This document shows, in pieces, positions 8,401 to 17,800 of a stretch of DNA of 64,000 nt. The notes beneath the pieces are model-generated. The model was not told the DNA's origin. It made no database searches and saw nothing but the letters and a program-made list of their open reading frames with translations. This DNA is from Actomonas aquatica (lineage in GTDB: Bacteria > Verrucomicrobiota > Verrucomicrobiia > Opitutales > Opitutaceae). Each line of letters starts with the position of its first letter. Position 1 is the stretch's first letter. The position numbers were made by a program, and so were the translations under genes. Location: contig NZ_CP139781.1 of the NCBI RefSeq assembly GCF_019679435.2, positions 2,914,001 through 2,978,000 of the forward strand. The letters run 5' to 3'.

Positions 8401-10602
8401 CGTCGCACCACTGATCGCCACACCGTCCTTGAACCACTGGAACGTGGGGGTCGGATTGCCGGTGAAGGAGATACTGAGCGTCGTGCTGTCACCTTCCTCG
8501 AAGATATCACCGATCGGGTCGGAGGTCACCACCGCCTTCTCGTTGACCGTGAGGGTGGCCGTGCGGGACTGCACGTCGTCACCGATACCGTTGTTGGCTA
8601 CGACGAAGAACTTAGCGCCATTGTCGTCGAGCGTGAGACCTTCGACAACATATTCAATGGCGGTGGCGCCGTCAATCGGCTGAGGGGTCGAGCCCCCCGG
8701 AGGAATGAGATACCATTGATAGGTCGGCTCAGGATTAGCCACGCCCTCAATGGTGAGGGTGACGGCCTCACCAACGCCGCCGACCGGGTCGGCCAGATCG
8801 GTGGTGATTTCTGGAGCGTATTGCACGTCGAGGAAGGCCTCGTCGCTCTCAGCCGTGCCGAACTCATTGGTCGCCACCAGCTGGTAGTAACCGGCTTGGG
8901 CGCGGGTCACCCCGGTAAGATCGAGCGAAATGTCGGTCGCGCCCGGAATGTCAGCCATCGGCGTGGTTTGGTCGGGGCTGTATTGCCACTGGAGGGTCGG
9001 AGCCGGGTTACCGGTCACCGTGGCGGTGAAGGACGCGTCCAAACCTTCCGTCACGGTCACGTCCACGGGATGCGCGGTGAAAGCCGCTTGCTCGTTGACC
9101 GTGAGGGTCACCGTCGTCGAGTCGGTGGTGCCGGTCGTGTTGGTGATCCGAACGAAGTAAGAGTTGCCATTGTCAGTCGACTGCACGCCAACCAGGGACA
9201 GGGTGGCATCCGTGGCTCCCGACATCGGTTCCGGCGTGCTGCCACCGGCCGGGATGCGGAACCATTGGTAGCCGCTGATGGCCGGCACCGCATTGGCGAC
9301 CACTTCAAAGCTGACCGTGCCTCCGACACCGGAGGTTTTGTTGGTCGGTTGCGTGGTGATGATCGGCGCGTAGTTTACCGTGAGCACCGCCACTTCGCTG
9401 GTATCCGAACCAGCCGAGTTGGTGATGCGGACCGAGTAGTTGCCTGCGTCGGTCGGAGAAACCGGCGAGACCGTGTAGCTGACGTCGGTGGCAATGCCTC
9501 CCGGGATATCAACACCGTCTTTCATCCAACGGAACTCAACGGGATCGGTGCCGGTATAGGTGACCGTGAAGGTCGCCTCGGCAGTCTCTCCGGCGGTCAC
9601 GGTCAGGGAACCCGGATTCGAGGTAATGTCAGGAGCTTCCACAACGGTGATGACGGCGTCTGCGCTGGTGACGGAGCTCACCGAGTTGGTGACCACCACC
9701 GTGTAGGTGCCGGCGTCGGACGGGGTGATCCCGGTGAATTCGAGCGAAGCATTGGTGGCTCCGGCGATGTCGGCCCCATCCTTCCGCCATTGGTAAGTGA
9801 GCGGAGTGGCCCCCGTAGCGACTACGGAAAGCGTGTAGCCTGCGCCCTCATTGACGGAGCCGCCCTGCGGCTGAGTGGAGATCGAGGGGGCTGCGTTAAT
9901 GGTCAGCGTTGCACCGGAGCTGGTTACCGAACCTTGGCTGTTGGTCGCTACCACGGTGTAGCTGCCGGCATCGCTGGGAATCACACTCGGGATCGTAAGG
10001 GTGGAGCTGGTAGCCCCAGAAATTGGGGCGCCGTCCTTACGCCACTGATAGGTCGGAGCGGGGAAGCCGCTAGCTTCGGCCGTGAACTCCGCCTGAGAGC
10101 CTTCGTCGGCTACAACAGCAGATGGCTGAGTCACAAAGGCTGGAATAGACGGCTGAGGGTCAATTGTGACCGTGGGAAAATCTTCAGTCGAGGCAGTGCC
10201 ACCATCTGGAGTATAGAGAACGTGACCCGTAATGCTCTGTGATGAACTGAGTCCAGATCCATAGCTCAGCACAATTGAGTAGTCGTAAGAATTGGCAGGC
10301 GGTCGGCCCAAAAAACCGAATTCAAGCCGTGAGGTGGTAACACCGGTAGGGGCGATCACCGGGGTGTCTAAGTTTAGATCCGGATCGTAGGACCATCCGT
10401 CCGGGATATTGATAATGAATCCCGAGGTAGTAAGACTAACCCCGGTGTAAGTGAACGACACATCGACGGTCACGTTGCCACCGGCGGAATCGTAGTTGGT
10501 AGCAACCGAGGTCATGGACGCTGTTTGCGCCATCAAACCGGCGCCACTGAATATCGCTAGCGTCGCCGCAGCGAACCATCTGAGTTTTGGCAGTAGTTTC
10601 AT
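5488..10602 (-). CDS. Giant secreted protein with 12 Ig-like domains
   Basis: A 1704-residue exported protein. Residues 1-26 are a signal peptide ending LMAQ. Residues about 30-150 form a beta-rich domain (NIPDGWSYDP). Then come 12 Ig-like repeats of about 87 residues (about 154-1198), most with a YQWRKDG or FQWFKDG strand and DAGSYTVVATN. A unique beta domain follows (YGGTYFGSFGEGRGSF, about 1200-1430). The end is two tandem copies of about 130 residues starting LTNISTRAYVGTG and LFNISTRAVVGAG, each containing a GPxLxxFNVxGA motif and ending LIE(I/V)Y. It lacks the EF-hand tail of its neighbours. A role in adhesion or surface structure is inferred from Ig-rich architecture. It is monocistronic, with a terminator after it and a structured leader before it. 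Confidence 0.85.
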   Translation of the reverse strand: MKLLPKLRWFAAATLAIFSGAGLMAQTASMTSVATNYDSAGGNVTVDVSFTYTGVSLTTSGFIINIPDGWSYDPDLNLDTPVIAPTGVTTSRLEFGFLGRPPANSYDYSIVLSYGSGLSSSQSITGHVLYTPDGGTASTEDFPTVTIDPQPSIPAFVTQPSAVVADEGSQAEFTAEASGFPAPTYQWRKDGAPISGATSSTLTIPSVIPSDAGSYTVVATNSQGSVTSSGATLTINAAPSISTQPQGGSVNEGAGYTLSVVATGATPLTYQWRKDGADIAGATNASLEFTGITPSDAGTYTVVVTNSVSSVTSADAVITVVEAPDITSNPGSLTVTAGETAEATFTVTYTGTDPVEFRWMKDGVDIPGGIATDVSYTVSPVSPTDAGNYSVRITNSAGSDTSEVAVLTVNYAPIITTQPTNKTSGVGGTVSFEVVANAVPAISGYQWFRIPAGGSTPEPMSGATDATLSLVGVQSTDNGNSYFVRITNTTGTTDSTTVTLTVNEQAAFTAHPVDVTVTEGLDASFTATVTGNPAPTLQWQYSPDQTTPMADIPGATDISLDLTGVTRAQAGYYQLVATNEFGTAESDEAFLDVQYAPEITTDLADPVGGVGEAVTLTIEGVANPEPTYQWYLIPPGGSTPQPIDGATAIEYVVEGLTLDDNGAKFFVVANNGIGDDVQSRTATLTVNEKAVVTSDPIGDIFEEGDSTTLSISFTGNPTPTFQWFKDGVAISGATDSSLEFTSLSRTDSGSYTVVATNSFGSDTSAAAIIDVQFAVEITQDITDVIAAVGADVTLAVDGVGNPEPTAQWYRILPEGSTGEPISGATSRELVLENVQLSDSGTMYYVIASNGVGEPVQSATVTLTVQLPASITLQPEGATLDQGQSHTMTIEVEGDPVPTIQWRRNGSAIAGATDVSYTIESASAASAGTYTAAVTNPQGTVISSGAVVVVNTPPVITGQPAGGTKVVGGSHTFRVTATGAQPLTYQWRKGGANISGATGATLTLSPLTLDNAGDYSVVVSNRLGSATSSTATLTVNRQLKAPTITTQPRDTSVRAGSAASFTVVAEGNPLPTYQWRKNGVAISGATSATLTIAAAADADAGRYDVVITNSQGSISSSLVKLTVTSADTAPVITSQPRDKTIGQGTATTFTVAATGVPAPTYQWRKNGAAIAGATSASYTIASPVVADSGAYSVVVTNSAGSVTSRNAQLRVLEKVYGGTYFGSFGEGRGSFAIVIKDDNTGTFLGFDEIAELYVSGTVTVAADGSFSLTVTSETAAGSSSDRSVGADQSGPIAVIGKGATAREDVTFSGTISESGSLTGTVTGVPGLSMDATREVENENDPRDQVAGFYEASSGGSDAVTLTIIAPSGKVLLLTKTAAGADAGVGTATEDGAISVTTVKNNTVTATVSATSATIEAAVTDSEGNTTEFVGGNDDVLATQRLTNISTRAYVGTGIEQTVAGLVITGEDSKPVLIRAVGPGLGAFNVSGAIAAPKLDLLEGQTVIATNTGWSSSADADEIAAVANLAGAFALDTANADSAILETLAPGVYTAQASGADGGTGVVLIEIYDLSSPVAGQKLFNISTRAVVGAGDRTAVAGFVVSGSVPKRVLLRGIGPALAGFNVPGALTDSYITLLKGEEVVATNDDWGTNAAAVAEASSTAGAFELAAGSKDAAMVISLEPGVYTLQLTGVDGATGIGLIEVYEVP

Positions 10603-10658
10603 GTGATTAGGATGATAACGGGTAAGTTCCGGGTTGTCGGAGGGGTTATAAACTTGGG

Positions 10659-10740
10659 CCTGTCACACTTGGGCCAGACAGGTGCAAACGCTCGCACTCC
10701 CCGGATTCGCTACGCGAACCAGTGGCAAAAAACCTGCCAC
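10659..10740 (-). promoter_or_regulatory. Hairpin-rich 5' leader of the Ig-repeat protein gene
   Basis: Four small hairpins follow one another here, 57-138 nt before the start codon of the minus-strand gene: CCTGTC/GACAGG (10659-10682), GTGC/GCAC (10682-10697), GGATTCGC/GCGAACC (10703-10720) and GTGGCA/TGCCAC (10722-10740). A direct repeat CTTGGGCC (10653-10660 and 10669-10676) overlaps the first. It resembles a structured leader, but I do not recognise any known riboswitch class in it. Confidence 0.4.
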
Positions 10741-11164
10741 GGAACCCTTCCAACGCAGACGCGCCAAGGGCTGGGATGGGGAGAAAGCCGACAACACGGA
10801 CGCCACCTTCGGTGAGGCGGAGGAAGTCGGCAAGGAATATTGCTGGGGTTGAGACATGCTAAACCGGTCGAGTCTCGAAGCGGGCATTTTGCAGCATCGG
10901 ACGAAGTCGCGGCAGGCGGATTGATTGAAAGTAACCACCTTGCAACAAGGCCCTGTCCCCATCCGCAATCTCGGATTCAAAACGGGAGCCTGTTCGCGGC
11001 GATTTAGGAGCCTTACCTATCGCTCGTATTAGTGCCAGTCCGGGAAAGCAGCCAGATCACCGAGTTCCCTGATAGAACTCCTTTCGGAGGAACTTACGTG
11101 CAAGGCTCGAGCTTCTGTCGAGCGGCGACGGAAAGCCCTACCGTCCGCCTCCTTACAAACCGGC
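10741..11164. other. Gene-free stretch with several small hairpins, unassigned
   Basis: No open frame here looks like a protein. The GC content appears lower than in the flanking genes. Small inverted repeats are visible: CCTTG/CAAGG (10938-10950), GAGTTC/GAACTC (11062-11080), a minus-strand CTCC-GAAA-GGAG with a GNRA-type loop (11078-11089), and CTCGA/TCGAG near 11105-11120. It could hold a small RNA, an old mobile-element remnant or the long 3' end of the thioredoxin-like gene. I cannot decide. Confidence 0.3.
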
Positions 11165-11671
11165 TTACCACTGCCCGGGCCGACTGTCGTCCACCATCTG
11201 CTGCAGCATGTCGAAGCGCACTTCGCCGTAGTTGATCGCGAAACGCTGCTTGCCCTCGCGATACACCCAAGTGGTCGGGATCCACGTCACCTCTTTGCCG
11301 AGCAAGGTCACCATGCGCTCCGAGCCTCGTCGCGCCTGATTGGGATGCCGCCAGATCTCGAGGTTCGACTGTTCCCCCAGGTCATACTTCGCCAACTCTG
11401 CGTGGTCGTGCTCTTTGCTGCCCCAGATCGAGACGAAGATCACTTTCACCTCCGGATTGGCTTCGATGAAGTTCTTCCAGCCGTTGTCATCGTGCTCATT
11501 CCAGCAGTTGGGGCACCATGTCGCCCAGAGGTGCACCACCGTGACCCCCTTGCCGCTCACGGCCTCACTCAGGCGCTGCTCAAAGGCAGCAACGTTCTCC
11601 TCTTCAGCGTGCACCACCGACATGGAGGCACAAACCAGCAAAACAGCGGCGAGGATTCGAGCGATTTTCAT
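11165..11671 (-). CDS. Exported thioredoxin-like (TlpA-type) protein
   Basis: A 168-residue thioredoxin-fold protein with signal peptide MKIARILAAVLLVCASMSVVHA. The redox motif WCPNC sits in VVHLWATWCPNCWNEHDDNG, where TlpA/ResA proteins have it. A later strand VTWIPTTWVYREGK supplies the cis-proline (IPT) expected opposite the active site. It should act in the periplasm as a thiol-disulfide oxidoreductase or reductant for a client protein; the client is unknown. The start chosen is the ATG at 11671, where the signal peptide begins; an ATG at 11698 would add nine residues (MLTLPLPSF). No partner gene lies adjacent in an operon. Confidence 0.8.
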   Translation of the reverse strand: MKIARILAAVLLVCASMSVVHAEEENVAAFEQRLSEAVSGKGVTVVHLWATWCPNCWNEHDDNGWKNFIEANPEVKVIFVSIWGSKEHDHAELAKYDLGEQSNLEIWRHPNQARRGSERMVTLLGKEVTWIPTTWVYREGKQRFAINYGEVRFDMLQQMVDDSRPGQW

Positions 11672-11873
11672 AAAGGAAGGGAGCGGCAAGGTGAGCATCG
11701 GATTCCGCTAAAAAGCACATTTTGCTCCAATTCACCAACCCTCCCAGCGACCGCGCCTCCTCCACCGCTCGACAAATCGCCACTGGCCTGCAGCATAGCG
11801 TCCCCCCTTTTCCTGTTTGCCACGTGCTCCGCCCCTTCACGTTGCGCTCCCAACACCCCCTACCGCCCTTTCC

Positions 11874-14800
11874 ATGAAGTCGAACCGCTACCTTGCATTT
11901 GGTGCCTTGGCCGCTCTCGCCTGCATCATCCTCACCGTCACGTTCTTCTGGGTCGACGGCTCTTCCTCCAACCCTCCCACCACCACCGCTGCCTCCAACG
12001 CCACGCCGCCGCCCACCACAGCCGAGCGCGAGTCCGACGTCGCGCCTCTGCCCTCCTCATCGCCATCGGCAACGGCCCCAGCCTCGGCTCCGGCCGCCAC
12101 TGCCACCGACGAGGAGCCACAGCCCCCGCGTGCTCTTTCCGCTCCACTTGCCGCCGTGCTGGCTGGGCTCCCTGACGTTCCCCTTCGCACGCAAATCAAG
12201 GCGCTCCCCGTCACCGCCCAGCGCCGCGCCCTGCGCAAGCTTGAGCGCCTCACCATCCCCGCGGAAGACTTCAACAGCCTGCGGGTCACCGCCGACGGCT
12301 CAATCTACTACAGCAACGATGCCCCTCCGCCCAGTCCGGCCGCCATCGTCCGCCTGAGCCAATCGAGCGGCACCTCCCCGGAACCGACCCGCCAACTCAC
12401 CGGAGCCGCCGCCGTGCCCATCGCCAGCCCGCCCGTCTACCACTCCCGCCCCGGATCGACCAACGTCCTCTACCTGGACTTCAGCGGCCACACCGTCACC
12501 GGCACCAGTTGGAACAGCGGCACCGGCGCCGCCGCCACCTACGTCGGTGTGCCCTATGATATCGACGACGATCCCACCACCTTCAGCGACGCCGAGCAGG
12601 CCGATATCTTTGCCATCTGGGAACGCGTCGCCGAGGACTACGCGCCCTTCGACATCGATGTCACCACCGAAGAACCCGCGACCTTCACCAGCACCACCGG
12701 CCGCGTGCTCATCACCCGCAGCACCGACGCCAACGACGTCAACATGCCCTCCTCCAACGCGGGCGGTGTCGCCCAACTCGACGTCTTCGGCGACTCCGAT
12801 TACGTGACGCGCAGCTCCCCGGCCTTTGTTTACTACGACAACTTCTACGGTTCGGCCCCCAACATCGCCGAAGCCGCCTCCCATGAATTTGGTCACAACC
12901 TCGGCCTCACCCACGACGGCCAACCCGGCGTCGAATACTACGGCGGCCACGGTTCCGGCGCCACCTCTTGGGGGCCCATCATGGGCACCGGCTACGGCCG
13001 CAACGTCAGCCAGTTCACCAAGGGCGACTACTTCAACGCCAACAACCCGCAGGACGATTTCGTCCAAATCACCAGCCACATCGCCTACGCCACCGACGAA
13101 GCTGGCAGCACCACCGGCACCGCCGCCGCTGCGCCCGTGACGGACAGCGCGATCGCTCTCACCGGCGTCATTTCTTCCGCGTCCGACCTCGACGTCTTTG
13201 CCGTGACCACCGCCGCCGGCGACATCAGCTTCGCCGTCGATGCGATCACCGCCGCCAGCGGCACCCGCGGCGCCAACCTCGATCTCAAACTCGAGCTGCT
13301 CGACAGCTCCGGCCAGGTTGTTGCCAGCCACGCGCCCAACGGTGCCCTCGACGCTGCCCTCACCTATTCCGCCACCGCGGGCGACTACTTCATTCGCATC
13401 AGCGGCGACGGCGACGGCTCCCCTCTCTCCGATCCGCCCACCGGTTACACCGCCTACGGCAGCGCCGGCCAATACACCCTCACCGGCACCATCGTTGCCG
13501 CCGCCCCCGGGATCACCAGCGAAACCACCGCCAGCGTCGATGCCGGTGCGCTCTTCGCCTACACCATCGTCGCCACCAATTCCCCCTCCTCCTACAACGC
13601 TACCGGCCTGCCCGCCGGCCTCAGCATCAATGCTTCCACCGGCGTGATCGGCGGCCGCCCCACCGAAACCGGCACCTTCAGCGTCTCCCTCTCCGCCACC
13701 AACAGCCTCGGCACCGGCACCGGCTCGCTCACCCTCACGGTCAACGACGCCGCCCCCGCCATCACCACCCAATCCACCGCCCGCCAGCTCTTCACGCCCG
13801 GCAGTGACCAAACCCTCAGTGTCACCCCCCTCAGCGCCAACGGCACCGCCACTTACCAATGGGAACACAACGGCTTCGACCTCACCGGTGCCACGTCGGC
13901 CACCCTCGACCTCACCAGCGTCACCGGTGCGACCAGCGGCTACTACCGCGTCCGTGTGACCAACACCATCGGCACCACGGTCAGTGACCCGATTTTTGTC
14001 CACGTGATGCCGGAGTTTACCCGTGTGGTCACGTGGGGCGCTGATGGCCAGGGCGTCACCTCGGTTCCGTCCGAGTTGGACGATGCCGTGCAACTCTCCC
14101 TCGGCTATGAATTCGCTGCCGCTGTCCGCCGCGATGGCACCCTGATCGCCTGGGGCTCCGACTCGTCGGGCCAGGCCACCGCCCCCACCTCGGTCACCAC
14201 CGCCGTCGCGGTCGATACCGGCAACTTCCATGCCGTCGCGCTGCAGGCCGATGGCACGGTTGTCGCGTGGGGCAACGACTTCTATGATCAAGCCTCTCCT
14301 CCCTCCGGTCTCACCGATGTGCTGGCGGTCGCCGCCGGCGGAGACTTCTCCCTTGCCCTCAAAGCCGACGGGACCGTCGTTGCATGGGGTCGCAACCACT
14401 ATGGCCAAACCGATGTGCCGGCGGAGCTGAATGACGTCGTGGCCATCGCCGCCGGTGACTTTCATGGGCTTGCGCTCAAGTCCGACGGATCGCTGGTGGG
14501 CTGGGGACGAAATACCGACACCCAAATCACGATCCCGACCGCCGCCACCAGTGACGTCGTCGCCATCGATGCCGGCTACGCCTACTCCTTGGCGCTGAAA
14601 TCGGACGGATCGATCGTCGCGTGGGGCAACGAAGACTTCGGACAGCTCACCCTGCCCAACGAACTCGCCCCGTTCGTAACGTTTGCCGCCGGCGATTACC
14701 ACGGGGTGGCCTTGGATGACCAAGGAGCACTCGCCATTTGGGGCTACAACGGCGACGGCCAGAGGGTCGAACCGCTCGACCTAGGCCCCGCTCTCGACGT

Positions 14801-17800
14801 CGCAGCCGGTCGTTTCAACACCGGTGTGCTGCAAGACGGGACCGTGGGCTTGGCTCCCGAAATCACTGACCAAAGCCCGCTGCGCCAAACCTTCGCGACG
14901 GGTGACCAGATCGACCTCGCCGTCACTGTCACCGGCTACGGTGCACGCTCCTACCAGTGGTATCAGAACAGCCGACCCATAATCGGAGCGACCTCCTCCT
15001 CCCTCACGCTCAATGACGCCCAGTTTTCCGCCGCCGGCGTGTATTGGGTCGCGGTCACCGACGACTACGGCACCTCTCGCAGCCGCCCGATGCACGTGCT
15101 TTTCGCTCCGCCCCGCTCTCAAGTGGTCCTGTGGGGAAGCGCGGTGGAAGGATCCAGTAGCCTCGGCACGCCTCCCTCCGACTTGGTGGATGCGATCGAT
15201 ATCGCCGCCGGCCCCACCCACATCGTCGCACTCAAAGCCGATGGCACGGTCGTCGCCTGGGGCTCCAACAACTCGGGCGAAACCACGGTTCCCTCCTCCC
15301 TTTCCGATGTCGTCAGCGTTGCCGCCGGCTATCACGTCTCTTACGCACTCAAAAGCGATGGCACCGTGGTCGCCTGGGGAGCCAACGACTACGGCGAAGG
15401 TTCGCCCCCGACCGGCCTCACCGACGTCATCGAACTCGACATCGAATATCTCCACGTCGTCGCCCTGCGCGCCGACAGCTCGGTCGTAGCCTGGGGTAAT
15501 ACCGGCAGCGGCCAGACCGATGTCCCGGTATCCCTCTCCCCCGCCACGGCAGTCGCCGCCAGCGCGTTCGCGTCCTACGCGCTCCACGCCGACGGCTCCG
15601 TCTCCGCCTGGGGCAACGAAGGCAATGGCGAACTTAATGTCCCCACTGGCGTCACCGTCACCGCCGTCGCCGGCGGTTATTACCACAATATCGCCCTTCT
15701 GGCCGATGGCTCGGCTACCGGATGGGGATTCAGCGCACTCAACAACCTGCCAAGCGGACTCGACAACCTCGTGGAGATCTCGGCCAGCGTGCATCTGAGC
15801 CTTGCCCTCCGCGCCGACCGCACTGTCACCGCATGGGGCTTCGCCGACGCCAATGCCGGCCGCACTCCCCCCACCGGCCTCAATGACGTCTTCGGCATCA
15901 GCGCCGGCGACAGATATGGCGCGGCCTTGCAACAAGTCCCTCTGCCCACCGTTCCGGAAATCACAACTCAGCCTGCGGACCTCACCGTCGACACGGGCGA
16001 ATCCGCCACCTTCACCGTCGTCGCCTCCGGTTATCCCGAGCCGACCTACCGCTGGTATCGCGACGGCGTTGTCCTCACCGGCGAAACCAACGCCACCCTC
16101 CAGTTGGAAGGCGTCACCCGCAGCGACACCGCCGACTACCTCGTCGAGGTCACCAACAGCGAAGGCACGGTGATTTCCACGGCCGCAACGCTCACGGTAA
16201 ACTACGCTCCCGAGATTACGTCCCAACCCGCCTCCGTTTCCGCCGTGGTCGGTGCAGGCGCCACGCTTTCCGTCAGTGCCGACAGTCAGCCCTCCGCTTC
16301 GTTTCAATGGCGCAAGGACGGCATCAGCATTGTCGACGCCACCGGAGCTTCACTGGCCTTCTCCTCGCTGACCCTCGCCGACGCCGGCGACTACGACGTG
16401 CTGGTGACCAACGCGCTCGGCAGCGTCATCTCCGCGACTGCGACGATCACCGTGAGCGCTCCGCCCACCATCTCCGCCCAACCGATCAGCGAAACCGTAA
16501 ATGTCGGCGAACCCACGACACTCAGCGTGACCGCCTCCGGCCTGCCTTCCCCAAGCTACCAGTGGCGCCGGAACGGATCGAATATCGCCGGCGCCACCAG
16601 CGCGACGCTCGACCTCGGCTTGGCGACCTTGGCCGACGCCGGAGACTACGACGTCGTTATCAGCAACAGCTTGGACACCATCGTATCCGCCACCGCGACC
16701 CTCACCGTCCAACAGCCGCCGCAAATCAACACCCAGCCGGTATCAGCCGCGGTTCTCCGCAACAGCCCCGTGGAACTTTCCGTCTCCGCCTTCGGCACCC
16801 CGACGCCCACGTATCAGTGGCGCAAGGACGGCGTCGATATCTCCGGCGCCACCGGCACGACCCTCAACCTCGGCAACGTGGACCTCGATGACGACGGAGA
16901 CTACGACGTCGTCATCACCAACGCGGCCGGCACGACGACCTCAACCTTGGCAACCGTGACGGTCCAAGTCCTGCCGGAGATCACCGCCCACCCCGTCCCC
17001 CAAACCACCGTGCTCGCAGGCGCCGATGTCACGCTCACCGTCGCCGCCACCGGCACGCCCACGCCGACGTATCAGTGGCGCAAGGACGGCATCGACATCA
17101 CCGGAGCCACCGCCGCCGAACTCACGCTGAGCGCGGTCACCCTTGCCGACGCCGGCACCTACTCCGTCGTCGTCACCAACGCCGCCGGTTCCGTGACCTC
17201 CGACAACGCCGTGCTCAGCGTCGTTGAACTCAGCGGAACCCAAAGCACCGATGGCTACGCCGCCGGCGAAACCATCACCATCACCAACATCGTCACTTTC
17301 GCCGGCCCGGTCGACTCGCTCACGTGGTCCGTCATCCCACCGGCCGCGATCGAGGGTTCTCCTTGGAGCTTCGTCAGCACCACCGGCGACGTCGGCAGCG
17401 TTGTGCCACAGGCCGGCGACGAAGACCTCTTCGAATGGACTTGGAGCACGCTCCCCGTGAGTCCCTTCAGTTTTTCCTACGAGCTTAACGTGCCGGCCGC
17501 CGCCATTGGAGGCTACGATCTCAGCGCCATGGTCAGCGTCGTCGCCAACGGCACCACCCTGCAGGGTCTGGTCGCGCCCGAGCCGCTCACCCTCGCCGAG
17601 CCGGTGACCAGTCACAGCGCCGACTACAACCAGGATGGAGCCATCGACCTCAGTGAACTGCTGCGGGTGATCGAACTCTACAACACCCGCAACGGCACCA
17701 CCCGCACCGGCGCCTACCAACTCGATGGCTCCACCGAAGATGGCTTCGCCCCCGACGCCAGCCGCGCCGCCGACGCTCCGGCCTCCCTCACGAGGTATCA

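Noticed and set aside
7693..10242. An 849-residue plus-strand frame opposite the Ig-repeat gene
   Set aside because: It is Gly/Arg/His-rich, has no recognisable domain and mirrors repeats of the true gene on the other strand.
10659..10740. A cobalamin or cyclic-di-GMP riboswitch upstream of the Ig protein
   Set aside because: A GCCACTGG string looked suggestive, but the rest of either consensus is missing.
11000..11160. A fragment of 23S rRNA on the minus strand
   Set aside because: ACTGGCACTAATA resembles the 3' end of 23S rRNA, but sequence on both sides does not fit.
12300..16307. Long minus-strand frames opposite the protease/RCC1 giant
   Set aside because: Composition is Gly/Val/Asp-rich antisense of repetitive coding DNA, without motifs or plausible starts.
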